The notes beneath the pieces were generated by a model. That model made no database searches and was not told where the DNA came from. It saw only the letters and a list, made by a program, of their open reading frames with translations. From Listeria costaricensis (GTDB taxonomy: Bacteria > Bacillota > Bacilli > Lactobacillales > Listeriaceae), in the NCBI RefSeq assembly GCF_900183385.1, contig NZ_FXUT01000001.1:471523-535522 (forward strand): a DNA stretch of 64,000 nucleotides, given 5' to 3'. The position numbers were made by a program, and so were the translations under genes. Each line of letters begins with the position of its first letter. Position 1 is the stretch's first letter. Below are positions 19,508-28,259 of the stretch, in pieces.

Positions 19508-19840
19508 CTATACTGCTGTTTCTTCTAATTTTATCCATTTATCTGCCCAGCACTGGACTTGTATCATGACTTCCTGAAGGTCTTTGCCTTTTTCGGTCAG
19601 CTCGTATTCGATCCGTACAGGGGTTTCGGGATAAACTTGACGGATGACAATGTCTAGTTCTTCCAGTTCTTTTAAACGTTCCGCTAGCACGCGATCACTC
19701 ATTTGAGGAATCTCGCTGGCTACTTGCTTAAATCGCTTTGGACCTGTTAGAAGTACATTGATGATTAAACCCGTCCATCTTTTGCCAAGAAGTTGAAATG
19801 CAGACTCAAACTTCGGACATACTTTGTGTTCTTCAGCCAT
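19508..19840 (-). CDS. HxlR family winged-helix regulator
   Basis: A 110-residue HxlR/DUF24 protein. A conserved Cys near the N-terminus (EHKVCPKFESAFQLLGKRWTGLIINVLL) is followed by the recognition helix region (KRFKQVASEIPQMSDRVLAERLKELEELDIV) and wing (YPETPVRIEYELTEKG). Cys in this place often senses electrophiles or oxidants in the family. The start ATG at 19840 has a GAGGTGAG ribosome binding site. It is divergent from the DUF6054 gene, its likely target. Confidence 0.9.
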   Translation of the reverse strand: MAEEHKVCPKFESAFQLLGKRWTGLIINVLLTGPKRFKQVASEIPQMSDRVLAERLKELEELDIVIRQVYPETPVRIEYELTEKGKDLQEVMIQVQCWADKWIKLEETAV

Positions 19841-19932
19841 ATTTCTCACCTCACAAGTATTGTACCACAAACTTTAAGCAAAAGTAACTAATTTATCTTA
19901 AATAACTTATAAATTGTAAGTAGGATTTCCAT

Positions 19933-19961
19933 TTGAAAAATCCATTCGGCGGGATTAAAAT
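19933..19961 (+). promoter_or_regulatory. Promoter of the DUF6054 gene
   Basis: TTGAAA (19933-19938), 17-base spacer, TAAAAT (19956-19961), about 30 bases before the start codon. The intergenic sequence to the left contains AAGTAACTA and TAAGTTATTT-like elements that could be HxlR sites, but no clean palindrome. Confidence 0.6.
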
Positions 19962-19991
19962 AGAGATAAAGAAATAAAGGAGTGATTCATC

Positions 19992-20345
19992 ATGCCAAGT
20001 TATCGATATGTTGTGAAAAGCTCTGTAGAAGAAACCATGGATATGATCAAATTATCGCAAGCCAAGAGCAATCCGATTTTTGAGGAACTCCGCATCGTGA
20101 TGGGTGAACATAAGATTGCCACACTGGCTTACGAGAAATACTATATGCGCAACTCGAACCGCGCAGCCTTGTTTGTCACCATCCACGATTTTTATGATCA
20201 AGCCGAGGTAACGGTGATTTCGACTGGCAGCTCGGATGGCTTTCTTTTTAACTTCGACTGGGGGGCAGCACATGATTATATTGCTTCGGTCAAAAAAGTC
20301 CTTCGCCCCGTTTTAATCAGCGAAACTGAAATCAAATATGAGTAA
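19992..20345 (+). CDS. DUF6054 family protein
   Basis: A 117-residue soluble protein beginning MPSYRYVVKSSVEETMDMIK, with a central ELRIVMGEHKIATLAYEKYYMRNSNRAALFVTIHDF strand region and a C-terminal amphipathic helix (HDYIASVKKVLRPVL). I recognise it as the uncharacterised DUF6054 type found beside HxlR-type regulators. A strong promoter and an AAAGGAG site precede it. It is divergent from hxlR, which suggests regulation by that protein. Confidence 0.7.
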   Translation: MPSYRYVVKSSVEETMDMIKLSQAKSNPIFEELRIVMGEHKIATLAYEKYYMRNSNRAALFVTIHDFYDQAEVTVISTGSSDGFLFNFDWGAAHDYIASVKKVLRPVLISETEIKYE

Positions 20346-20350
20346 ATGTT

Positions 20351-20434
20351 CAAAGCCCTGCTAAATGAACCGTCCTCCAATGTTAGACTTTTTAGAACTA
20401 ACTTTTCGGGATTGGTTCAATCGGCAGGGCTTTT
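20351..20434. terminator. Bidirectional terminator between convergent genes
   Basis: AAAGCCCTGC...GAACC at the left pairs with GGTTC...GCAGGGCTTTT at the right, enclosing a ~45-base loop. A- and T-rich ends serve the plus-strand DUF6054 gene and the minus-strand methyltransferase gene. Confidence 0.7.
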
Positions 20435-20440
20435 ATTTGT

Positions 20441-21211
20441 TCAAATTTTCTCGTATTTTGCTAAGCCGTACATTAGAATTCCCGCTGCTACGCCTACATT
20501 CAGTGATTCACTCGCTCCGTAAATTGGAATATAAACCCCAGCTGTTACTTTGCGGATCAGCTCGGGATCAATGCCTTGCCCTTCATTCCCAACCATCAAG
20601 GCAAGCGTGGTTTGTTTTGGCAGCTCTTCAAATGAGCGAGCTTCTTGATCCAAAATGGCCCCGTATACAGGCACATCCTCTTCCTTTAGTTGTTCCACCC
20701 ATTCGTGCAGATTGCCTGAAAGAACCGGCAAATGAAAATGACTTCCCTGAGCTGAACGGATCACTTTTGGGTTATATAAGTCAGCGGACCCTGCTCCAAG
20801 AACGACTGCATCATACCCAGCCGCATCTGCCGTCCGAATCAGCGTCCCAATATTGCCCGGATCCTGCACACGATCGACCAGAAGCAATTTCTTGCCGTTC
20901 AGCATCATGATACTCGGCTCCGTCATCTTCACAACGGCAAAGATTCCCTGCTCCGATTTGGTCTCACTGATGAAATGGGCGACTTCGCGTGAAATCCGTG
21001 TGATTTTGGTAGCCTGGTCAAATGGCGCTTCTTGTAAATCAATTTCTGGGAGAGCCAATAGTTCTTGCACCAAGCCGTCTTGTTTTAGCGCCTCTTCGAC
21101 TAGATGAAAGCCTTCGATAAGATAGGTGCCTGTTGCCTCGCGTTCTTTCTTCATTTGTAATTTGCGCAATTGCTTGATCCGCTCGTTTTTGGTTGATTGG
21201 ATGATTTCCAC
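20441..21211 (-). CDS. TrmH/SpoU family RNA 2'-O-methyltransferase
   Basis: A 256-residue SPOUT methyltransferase that uses SAM to methylate ribose 2'-OH, probably of rRNA or tRNA. An N-terminal L30e-like substrate-binding domain (TGTYLIEGFHLVEEAL) is followed by motif 1 (VQDPGNIGTLIRTADAAGYDAVVLG), motif 2 (ALMVGNEGQGIDPEL) and motif 3 (YIPIYGASESLNVGVAAGILMY), all intact. The start is GTG with GAGG upstream. The position near pheST matches Bacillus ysgA and its Listeria counterpart as recalled. Confidence 0.93.
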   Translation of the reverse strand: MEIIQSTKNERIKQLRKLQMKKEREATGTYLIEGFHLVEEALKQDGLVQELLALPEIDLQEAPFDQATKITRISREVAHFISETKSEQGIFAVVKMTEPSIMMLNGKKLLLVDRVQDPGNIGTLIRTADAAGYDAVVLGAGSADLYNPKVIRSAQGSHFHLPVLSGNLHEWVEQLKEEDVPVYGAILDQEARSFEELPKQTTLALMVGNEGQGIDPELIRKVTAGVYIPIYGASESLNVGVAAGILMYGLAKYEKI

Positions 21212-21290
21212 GGTTTAGTTCCTCACTTTGTAATATTTTTGTAATAAAAATCATTTTTATTTGATTGTTCTTCTCACTAAGTAAAAAGAC

Positions 21291-22259
21291 CTACATTAAT
21301 TCTCTAAATGTAGCATGAATAGCGGCTTCAAGCTGGGTTCTGGACTGCCTGAAAGAAAAACCGGCATCCGCCTCGATCTGCAGCGCACGTTTTCGCAATT
21401 CCAGCCCATGGACAGGATGAATGCCTGCTTCAATGGCTGCTTTTCGGTTCTCCGCAAGTTGAGCAGCCGCCTGTGCGTAAAGCTGATCCTCATCTGCAGC
21501 CACTAATTGGAAGTCTAGATTGGCAGCTTGTTTGACTATATTATAGAAGGAATAGGACTCAATAAAGTCATTTGGCAGCGTGACAGCACCTCTTGACGCG
21601 CTTTGAAAAACCAGTTCGTTAAAAGCTGCTTGAAAATTTTCAGTTGTCAGTAGACCGATACCACTGGAACTGGCGCCTCCTTGAAAATAATAGACCGTTT
21701 CTTTCGCACGCAATCGCGCCACAACTCTTGACCACGGCGAACGGCATTTCCCTTCTGTTGGTCCGATCAAATAAGGCAGCCGCATCACCAACACGTCAAA
21801 ATCAGATGACTGCTCTGCCATTGTTCGCGCTTCTTGCTGCAGGCTGGCGTAAATGAACGGATGCAGGTCGGCTAAATGCCATTCAGGATACTTTTCGGCA
21901 AACGTGTTGAAAAATGAGCTCATGATGACCACTTGCCTGACGCCTGCCTGTTTCGCCAAATGTGTCAAACGTTCAGCGGCAGTGACATTCACGCGGAAAA
22001 AGAATTCCTGTGCTGGCTTAGGAGGGGCAACATGCGGACCCGCGCCCATCGCAAACACAAAGATTTCCGTATGGCTGAGCAGTCGGGTGATTTCTGCATC
22101 GCTCCATAGACTCAGATCGCCAAAAAGATGCACCTGCTCGTCATATGTCTCCGGCAGTGGCGGCTTGGCAATGACTTGGACACTTTTTCCGGCGGCTTGA
22201 CAGACTTTAAGCACTTGCTGCCCAATCAGCCCCGCTCCTGCAATCAATACCTCTGCCAT
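21291..22259 (-). CDS. NAD(P)-dependent epimerase/reductase-like protein, 322 aa
   Basis: An extended short-chain dehydrogenase-type Rossmann protein. The N-terminal AEVLIAGAGLIGQQVLKVC provides the GxGxxG dinucleotide-binding motif. A second signature is VNVTAAERLTHLAKQAGVRQVVIMSS, with the active-site Tyr candidate in PFIYASLQQEAR and the family PYLIGP turn. The C-terminal 100 residues are divergent. Substrate unknown. It is a single gene between the methyltransferase and the M42 peptidase, same strand. Confidence 0.75.
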   Translation of the reverse strand: MAEVLIAGAGLIGQQVLKVCQAAGKSVQVIAKPPLPETYDEQVHLFGDLSLWSDAEITRLLSHTEIFVFAMGAGPHVAPPKPAQEFFFRVNVTAAERLTHLAKQAGVRQVVIMSSFFNTFAEKYPEWHLADLHPFIYASLQQEARTMAEQSSDFDVLVMRLPYLIGPTEGKCRSPWSRVVARLRAKETVYYFQGGASSSGIGLLTTENFQAAFNELVFQSASRGAVTLPNDFIESYSFYNIVKQAANLDFQLVAADEDQLYAQAAAQLAENRKAAIEAGIHPVHGLELRKRALQIEADAGFSFRQSRTQLEAAIHATFRELM

Positions 22260-22360
22260 ATCTTAAAGCCCTCCTTCTGTTCAAAAATGCTCTCCCCATT
22301 ATTTTAGAGGGATTACAGCCGAAAAGCAAGCCGCCCTATTTTCGTTGCAAGGGCAAAATT

Positions 22361-22428
22361 AAAAGAGAAGCTAAAAAGCAAGCAAAACCATTTTAAGAAA
22401 TGGCTCTAAAACTTGACTTTAGCTTCTC
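22361..22428 (-). terminator. Intrinsic terminator of the M42 peptidase gene
   Basis: On the minus strand GAGAAGCTAAA and TTTTAGCTTCTC arms enclose a long loop and are followed by TTTTAATTTT. Confidence 0.65.
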
Positions 22429-22478
22429 ATATTTTATTTCTCTCGCTGAAACTTCTTTATGTCCTAGCAGACTTACGC

Positions 22479-23561
22479 TTATTCGCCTGCTTTGATCTTG
22501 GCTACCGTTTCCTTATCTAACCGTTTTACTACTTCTGTAATCAATTGTACGGCATACTCGAAATCGTCCCGGTGAAGAATGGACGAATGCGAATGGATAT
22601 AACGTGTCGCGATCGTGATTGGCAAAGATGGTACCCCGTCACCAGAAAGGTGCATGGATCCTGCATCTGTACCGCCATTCGGTATGGCCTCGAATTGATA
22701 AGGTATGCCTAGCTCATCTGCTACATCTGTGACAAAGTTACGCAGGCCTGGATGGCTGACCATGGAAGCATCATAAATGACGATTTGCGGTCCCTTACCC
22801 ATTTTGCTTTGCGCTTCTGTAGCTGAAATCCCTGGTGTATCTCCAGCAATGCCAACATCTACAGCAAAACCAATATCCGGATTGACAAAATGAGCCGCTG
22901 TCTTAGAACCACGAAGGCCCACTTCTTCCTGCACGGCACCCACCCCGTAAACCGTATTCGGATGGTTTTCTTTTTGAAGGTTTTTCAATACTTCGATAGC
23001 GATTGCAAGGCCAATTCGATTATCCCATGCTTTTGCAAGCAGATACTTTTCATTATGCATCACAGTGAAATCAAATGCGGGCACAATCATATCGCCTGGT
23101 CGAACGCCTGCCTGTTCTGCTTCTTCTTTGTCTGCCACACCAATATCAATAAACATGTCTTTGATGGCAATTGATTTTTGGCGTTCTGCGGCGGTCATAA
23201 TATGTGGCGGCTTAGAACCAATCACACCCGTAATCTCATCGCCTTTACGCGTCACAATGGTGACTTTTTGCGAGAGCATCACATGGGGAACCCAGCCTCC
23301 AACCGTTTGGAATTTGATAAAGCCTTTGTCATCAATTTGTGAAACCATAAAGCCGACCTCATCAAGATGGCCTGTAATCATCACTTTAGGTCCCTCTGCA
23401 TCGCCGACTTTTTTCGCAACGGAACTTCCTAGTCCATCTTGTGCGATTTCATCTGCAAACGGTTTGATATACGCATCAAAAGTTTGACGAACTGCTCGTT
23501 CATTTCCCGCGATGCCTTTTGCGTCTGTTAAATCTTTTAGCATTTTTAATGTTTCATCCAT
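22479..23561 (-). CDS. M42 family metallopeptidase (glutamyl aminopeptidase-like)
   Basis: A 360-residue TET-type aminopeptidase. Metal-binding and catalytic parts are present: [14 protein letters not shown] (His, Asp), AKAWDNRIG (bridging Asp), [18 protein letters not shown] (Glu-Glu pair), [14 protein letters not shown] (Asp) and [18 protein letters not shown] (His). The chosen ATG at 23561 has a textbook AAGGAGGAG site; the open frame runs 35 codons further without support. Orthologues are annotated as YsdC in Bacillus. It is cytoplasmic and probably degrades peptides. Confidence 0.92.
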   Translation of the reverse strand: MDETLKMLKDLTDAKGIAGNERAVRQTFDAYIKPFADEIAQDGLGSSVAKKVGDAEGPKVMITGHLDEVGFMVSQIDDKGFIKFQTVGGWVPHVMLSQKVTIVTRKGDEITGVIGSKPPHIMTAAERQKSIAIKDMFIDIGVADKEEAEQAGVRPGDMIVPAFDFTVMHNEKYLLAKAWDNRIGLAIAIEVLKNLQKENHPNTVYGVGAVQEEVGLRGSKTAAHFVNPDIGFAVDVGIAGDTPGISATEAQSKMGKGPQIVIYDASMVSHPGLRNFVTDVADELGIPYQFEAIPNGGTDAGSMHLSGDGVPSLPITIATRYIHSHSSILHRDDFEYAVQLITEVVKRLDKETVAKIKAGE

Positions 23562-23643
23562 TCCTTTACTCCTCCTTACATGCTTAAAAACCTCTACATT
23601 TAGTAGTATAGCAGAAAAGTCAGAAAAAGCACGAATAGATGCT

Positions 23644-23686
23644 AAAAACAGAAGACTGCAAAGCAAGCACTTTTCGCAATCTTCTG
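23644..23686 (-). terminator. Intrinsic terminator of the first glucosaminidase gene
   Basis: On the minus strand AGAAGATTGCG and GCAGTCTTCT pair around a ~17-base loop followed by GTTTTTA, downstream of the stop at 23707. Confidence 0.65.
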
Positions 23687-23706
23687 TCTCATAATCTGAA
23701 ATCTAT

Positions 23707-24717
23707 TTATAATGATACAATTAAACTGATCGAAATGGGTTTATTCATACGCGCATCTGTCGTGTGATGTTCGCCAATCACATACGGATGCTTGAAGCTG
23801 TCCTGTCCCACCGCCATTTGACCTATGGCTGGTTTGGGATTGGTTGCACTCGTTGTTGTTGTGAATGGATGCGTTTCATCGATTTGGTAGAGCTGTTTAA
23901 CGGCGCTCTTATGCACCCAGCCAGTCAAACCGGTTTCAAGCTGAATCTGATACCATTTTTCTGTTGAACCGCTCACTCCTGCCATAGCCGTGATGGCCAG
24001 TTTGTCACCCTTGGCATCTGAAAGTTCAGCCTTTTCATAAGCACCAGTGGTTCCAGCAGGCTCACTCCATATTTGAATGGGCGCATCCTCTATGACTTCC
24101 CCAACGGCATGTCGTACAGATTGATGAATTTTTTCATTTTGAGGCATATCAAAACGCGCCAGATCAAAATTATCAATCAGCTCGATCAATTTGGCTGCAT
24201 AATAAGGGTCGGAGGAATAGCCTGTTTGTCCAAGTGCCTCAGCAGCTTTGTGATAATCTTTTTCGCCAAGAATCCCTGCATAGAGATTTTTATTCCAAGT
24301 GGGTCCTTCTATAAATAACTGGGCATGATCGCTGAGGGATTCATACCAGCTGGGATAGGCACGAAAATCAGCAGACGTTTCAAACCAGCCGTCTCCACTA
24401 TGCTCTCTGGTCGTCATATGAATTGATTGTCCTTGATAATTCCCTTTAATCCCAAAAAGATTATGCCCTTTGGTTGCAAGCTCGCTTTTTCCCCAATCGG
24501 ATTCTAAAATCGCTTGAGAAATCGTAATGCTGGCAAGAATACCATTTTCCTGCTCTACTTTTTGTGCGTGAGGCGCAATTTCATTAATAAACGATGCTTG
24601 TTCTGAAGTTAGGCTGGTTGTTTCAGCTGCTCTTACATTGACAGGAACAAAGATGATGGAGATTGAAAAACCGAATAGCCCCACTTTAATCAAGTGCTTC
24701 TTCGCAAGTTGCCACAT
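23707..24717 (-). CDS. Secreted glucosaminidase (GH73) with C-terminal SH3-like region
   Basis: A 336-residue autolysin. The signal peptide (residues 1-30) ends VRAAET. The GH73 domain (about 38-200) has the catalytic glutamate in SQAILESDWGKSELATKGHNLFGIKG and the conserved DFRAYPSWYESLSDHAQLF and YSSDPYYAAKLIELI. The C-terminal part (about 205-285) looks like a bacterial SH3/GW-type module (TTGAYEKAELSDAKGDKLAITA, WYQIQLETGLTGWVHKSAVKQLY). It hydrolyses peptidoglycan GlcNAc-MurNAc bonds. It is paired with a paralogue 260 bases upstream, as with the lmo1215/lmo1216 pair in Listeria (recalled). Confidence 0.9.
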   Translation of the reverse strand: MWQLAKKHLIKVGLFGFSISIIFVPVNVRAAETTSLTSEQASFINEIAPHAQKVEQENGILASITISQAILESDWGKSELATKGHNLFGIKGNYQGQSIHMTTREHSGDGWFETSADFRAYPSWYESLSDHAQLFIEGPTWNKNLYAGILGEKDYHKAAEALGQTGYSSDPYYAAKLIELIDNFDLARFDMPQNEKIHQSVRHAVGEVIEDAPIQIWSEPAGTTGAYEKAELSDAKGDKLAITAMAGVSGSTEKWYQIQLETGLTGWVHKSAVKQLYQIDETHPFTTTTSATNPKPAIGQMAVGQDSFKHPYVIGEHHTTDARMNKPISISLIVSL

Positions 24718-24912
24718 AATGAGTTTTGCACATCCTTTTACTTTGAGAGTTTCATGTTTTAATCAAAACACGTGTTCTTTCAGCAACCATTTCATTCTAT
24801 CAAAACTTTCCCGTAATCTATATTACATTTATGTATCGATTGTAACGAAATGTGCGTAAGTATTGGATTTTCTAGGCAAACTCAGGACTGATTTTTTTCT
24901 GAAAAAGCATGA

Positions 24913-24970
24913 AAAAAAGAACGAAACATGTCTTTTTACCTAATAATAAGACAAAGATTTCGTTCTTTTT
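24913..24970 (-). terminator. Intrinsic terminator of the second glucosaminidase gene
   Basis: Minus-strand arms AAAAGAACGAAATCTTTGTC and GACATGTTTCGTTCTTTT pair imperfectly, followed by TTT; it lies just after the stop at 24977. The rest of the 24718-24976 spacer is AT-rich and shows nothing else. Confidence 0.7.
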
Positions 24971-24976
24971 ATGTGC

Positions 24977-25853
24977 TTATTGGCGGACAATCTGATCACT
25001 TTTGACCCAGCCAATGGTTTTTCCATCGACAGCAAATTGATACCAAGTGGCGTCAGTTGTTTTTGCTTCGGCGATTAATTGTAGATCATCGCGCGCATAA
25101 TAGCTGATTTTTTCCACTTTTTGTGCCCCAACCAATCCATAAGGCTCCGACCAGACGGTTTCATTTGCGCCATCTTTCACTTCTCCATAAGCAGAGATCT
25201 TCCTTGTAGAAAGCAGCTTTTCGTCAATTTTATCATAGATGGCCAAATCGTATTGCTCAATCAGATCTATGAGCTTATAGGCATAATCTGGATCCGTGGC
25301 ATAGCCGGCTGTTACAAGGGCCTGTGCCGCTTCTTCATATCCGGACGCTTCAATGACGGGTTTATACTTATCTTTATCCCAAGAAGTGCCATTGATAAAA
25401 AGCTCGGCATGATCATCAAGTGATGCATTCCAGTCATCGTACTTGCGAAAATCAGCCTGTATTTCGATCCATTTGCCGTCTACATATTCTTTTGTTTTCA
25501 TATTGACTTTCGGCACATCCCCGCTTGCCTTCACGCCAAACAAATTATTCGCTTCTTGTGCAAGATCACTTTCGCCCCAATCTGATTCCAGAATGGCTTG
25601 TGCAAGTGTAATACTTGTTAAAATTCCTTCCTCTTGCTGGATCTCCTGTGCATGCTTGGAAAGCTGATTAATAAAATTCTCTTCTTTGGACTTAAAAGCT
25701 GGCTCAGGAGCGGTTGCAATTAGATAGGCTTCACGAATAAATGCTGCGATTATTCCAAGCGAAATCAGTAAAACGAGTATGCCTGAAATCGCGAGAATAC
25801 GCTTTTTCCGCTGCTGTTTCGTCAGTCTTCTCTTTTTTTTCAGTACGGGTCAC
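24977..25853 (-). CDS. Membrane-anchored glucosaminidase (GH73), apparent frameshift near the 5' end
   Basis: A GH73 paralogue of the neighbouring autolysin, with LAQAILESDWGESDLAQEANNLFGVKASG, DFRKYDDWNASLDDHAELF and a C-terminal SH3-like domain ending GWVKSDQIVRQ. An N-terminal membrane helix (ILAISGILVLLISLGIIAAFIR) follows a basic stretch. The GH73 frame is open from 24977 to about 25845 but has no ATG, GTG or TTG start there before codon NNL. The natural-looking start, GTG at 25853 (VTRTEKK), is one frame off. The two frames would join if the run of eight A (plus-strand T, 25833-25840) had seven. Either a real frameshift, a slippage-controlled gene, a CTG start, or a sequencing error. 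Confidence 0.7.
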
Positions 25854-26024
25854 GCCTTTCTCTCTTTGTTTCCCTTTCAACTAGCATACGTCACTTTAAC
25901 CGGAAATGCAATCCGTCGCCGCCTTTTTATCCAATTAAAAGAGATGACCCAAATAGCCATCTCCCCAACTATAGAACAAAGTTTGAAAATATTTGGTCTG
26001 TCGTTTTTATTGATACGTGAAAAA

Positions 26025-26663
26025 TTATTGACTGACAACGGAAAAACGTGCTCGAATATGTTCTCCTTTTTCAGCTTCATCTATCATCGCGATCGCATAG
26101 TCGGCATAGCTGATTTCACTTTGACCGGCAGCATTTACACGTAGTTGATTGCCGCCTGTCTGATAAGTCCCTGTCCGTTCTCCTTCATAGTTAAAGAATG
26201 CAGCGGGGCTTAAGTAGGTCCAGTTTAGTTGCTGATTTTGTCGCAATGTGTCGAATGCTTTGCCCATATTAGAGGCGGTTGGAAGAAAGGCTGCTGGAAA
26301 ATCAGGCGTGTCCATCACACGAATCGTCTCCTCTTGATCAACATACAGACTGCCTGCTCCACCAACGATTAAGAGGCGCACCTCAGGATGACCTTCTAAT
26401 AGGGTTGTCAAATGAGCGAGTGACGCCACATGCAGTTCTTCTTTTCCAGCGGGTGCGTTAAAGGCATCAATGACGATATCCTGTCCGATTAGATCGCTTT
26501 CTTCTAGGTCAAAAAGATCTTTCTCCATCACTTTGGCGGTAGTCTCGCCTAATTTTGCCCGGTTGCGGACAATGGCTGTTACTTCGTGATTTCCACGTGC
26601 CAATGCTTCTTCTAAAATTAAATGACCTGCTTTTCCTGTTGCACCTATAATGGCGATTTTCAT
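26025..26663 (-). CDS. NAD(P)H-binding SDR/NmrA-like reductase
   Basis: A 212-residue atypical short-chain dehydrogenase with the N-terminal KIAIIGATGKAGHLILEEALARGNHEVTAIVRN dinucleotide motif (GATGKAG) and the C-terminal segment SEISYADYAIAMIDEAEKGEH typical of NmrA/YwnB-type flavin or quinone reductase relatives. It is 66 bases downstream of an rrf2-type gene and preceded by a GTAAC-N7-GTTAC palindrome, so it is probably part of that regulator's stress response. Substrate unknown. Confidence 0.85.
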   Translation of the reverse strand: MKIAIIGATGKAGHLILEEALARGNHEVTAIVRNRAKLGETTAKVMEKDLFDLEESDLIGQDIVIDAFNAPAGKEELHVASLAHLTTLLEGHPEVRLLIVGGAGSLYVDQEETIRVMDTPDFPAAFLPTASNMGKAFDTLRQNQQLNWTYLSPAAFFNYEGERTGTYQTGGNQLRVNAAGQSEISYADYAIAMIDEAEKGEHIRARFSVVSQ

Positions 26664-26681
26664 GGTTTTCCCTCCTTGTTC

Positions 26682-26698
26682 GTAACAGAATTAGTTAC
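26682..26698. promoter_or_regulatory. Palindromic operator before the reductase gene (Rrf2 site)
   Basis: GTAAC-AGAATTA-GTTAC lies between the rrf2-type gene and the reductase gene. The same arms and spacing recur upstream of the regulator at 27171-27189. Confidence 0.65.
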
Positions 26699-26729
26699 AA
26701 ATGATTGATTTTTTTACAAGGCACGAAAT

Positions 26730-27155
26730 TCATGCCTTGCTCTTTTTTAGAATGTCTGCTGCAACATCTGCAATGCTGACAGCTGCTAACTCTTCTTCCA
26801 TCTTGCGTGTGGCTGCTTGGAAAATTTCGTCGAGCGAATCCTGAATGTTGGCTCCGACTAGGCAAGCCGGATTGGGATGCTGGTGCAGATCAAAAAGTGC
26901 GGTATCGGCACTGACAGCTCGATAAACTTCCAACAGCGTGATGCTATCTGCTTCTTTAAGCAAGCGTGTCTCTGTGATGCCAGGCGCTGAATAGATTAGT
27001 CCCGCTTTTTTTAGCTGACTCATAATCCGCCGAATCACAACCGGATTGGTTCCGACACTGCCGGCGATGAACTCTGAGGTTAGCGGCTTTTCACGATTCA
27101 TATCAATCAGTACCAGCGTGTGGACAGCGACACTAAAGCGAGTTGAAATGGCCAT
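26730..27155 (-). CDS. Rrf2 family transcriptional regulator
   Basis: A 141-residue Rrf2 protein: N-terminal winged helix MAISTRFSVAVHTLVLIDMNR, then GSVGTNPVVIRRIMSQLKKAGLIYSAPG, and a single Cys in HQHPNPACLVGANIQDSLDEIF instead of a three-Cys Fe-S cluster. This suggests a NsrR/YwnA-like redox or thiol sensor rather than an Fe-S regulator. The operator TGTAAC-N7-GTTACA in its own promoter region points to autoregulation. Confidence 0.9.
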   Translation of the reverse strand: MAISTRFSVAVHTLVLIDMNREKPLTSEFIAGSVGTNPVVIRRIMSQLKKAGLIYSAPGITETRLLKEADSITLLEVYRAVSADTALFDLHQHPNPACLVGANIQDSLDEIFQAATRKMEEELAAVSIADVAADILKKSKA

Positions 27156-27170
27156 TTCTTGTCACTCCTT

Positions 27171-27189
27171 TGTAACCATTATAGTTACA
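27171..27189. promoter_or_regulatory. Palindromic operator before the rrf2-type gene
   Basis: TGTAAC-CATTATA-GTTACA, a perfect six-base inverted repeat with a seven-base spacer, 16 bases before the start codon. It matches the site upstream of the downstream reductase. Confidence 0.7.
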
Positions 27190-27245
27190 TTAGTATTTTT
27201 TGTCAACCCAAAAAAAGACAGACTCGACGGGGAGCCTGCCTGAAA

Positions 27246-28247
27246 TCAGTGTAATTTTTTTATCGCCTTGCCGATGAAATAACAGTAGCTGTGCCATTTG
27301 AAAGCAAGTTCATTCCTTTGGAGCAGGCTCTGATACATGGCTTGTTTTCTTTTAGATAAAGCATGGATTTCGTCTGCATCCATGGCCGCTTCCATGTAAC
27401 GGATGACTTCCTGCTGAATTTCTGAGCGATCCGGCTCTTTTGCGGAAAACAGCCACTCGATTAAAGAAAATAAATCGATTTCCAGAAACTTCACTTGCTT
27501 GTGTTCCTGTAGACTGCGGCTTGCTGGCACCTCTTGAAAAACCTGGTCGACAAGTCGGAGGGCATGGAGGCGATCGATCGCGAGTTTTGGCCGGTTGCGT
27601 TGCTGGGTGATGGATTTGCCGCTTGAACGAGCACGCCAAAGATAGCCAACCTCTGGTAAAACGTGGATTTGTTCGGCTTTGATCAGCGCGGTAAGAGCCA
27701 CCGGAATATCCTCATAGGTACGGCCTATCTCAAAGTGCAGGTCATTGGCCTCCCAAAATGTGCGTTTGAATAATTTGTTCCAAACGGTCGTGTCATAAAG
27801 CAGCTCGGGTGTCTCTTCCAGTGTGGTTCCCCGTTTTTCTTGTTTCATATAACGTTGATGCAGGACGGACGGGTAGCGGCCTTTTGTATTTAAACGGTCG
27901 ACACCAATGGTGATCACATCGGCTGGGCCGTTTTCAAGTGATGCCATCATGTGCTGATACATGCTGTCCAAAACCACATCGTCACTGTCGAGAAAACCAA
28001 TATAGTCGCCTGTTGATGCGGCTACACCGCGATTTCTGGCGGCTGATAAACCGGCATTTTCCTGTGTGATCAGTTGGAATGGAAATTTCGTCTCCAACAG
28101 CGCCAGTTTTTCAGCGGTTCGATCGGTGGAGCCGTCATTGACAACGATGACTTCTTTTTCCGAATACTTTTCCGCAAAGACGGACTGAATGCACGCCTCG
28201 ATATATTCCTCTACATTATAAGCAGGGATAATGATACTAATTTTCAT
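27246..28247 (-). CDS. Family 2 glycosyltransferase
   Basis: A 333-residue GT-A enzyme. The first 110 residues hold the nucleotide-sugar site: ISIIIPAYNVEEYIEACIQSVF, VIVVNDGSTDRTAEKL, GLSAARNRGVAASTGDYIGFLDSDDVV, where DSDD is the metal-binding DxD. Followed by LLYDTTVWNKLFKRTFW, a pattern of EpsJ/TagGT-like cell-surface glycosyltransferases. There is no transmembrane segment. Twelve bases separate it from the upstream GT2 gene, so the two form an operon. Acceptor unknown. Confidence 0.9.
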   Translation of the reverse strand: MKISIIIPAYNVEEYIEACIQSVFAEKYSEKEVIVVNDGSTDRTAEKLALLETKFPFQLITQENAGLSAARNRGVAASTGDYIGFLDSDDVVLDSMYQHMMASLENGPADVITIGVDRLNTKGRYPSVLHQRYMKQEKRGTTLEETPELLYDTTVWNKLFKRTFWEANDLHFEIGRTYEDIPVALTALIKAEQIHVLPEVGYLWRARSSGKSITQQRNRPKLAIDRLHALRLVDQVFQEVPASRSLQEHKQVKFLEIDLFSLIEWLFSAKEPDRSEIQQEVIRYMEAAMDADEIHALSKRKQAMYQSLLQRNELAFKWHSYCYFIGKAIKKLH

Positions 28248-28259
28248 TTTTAAAACTCC

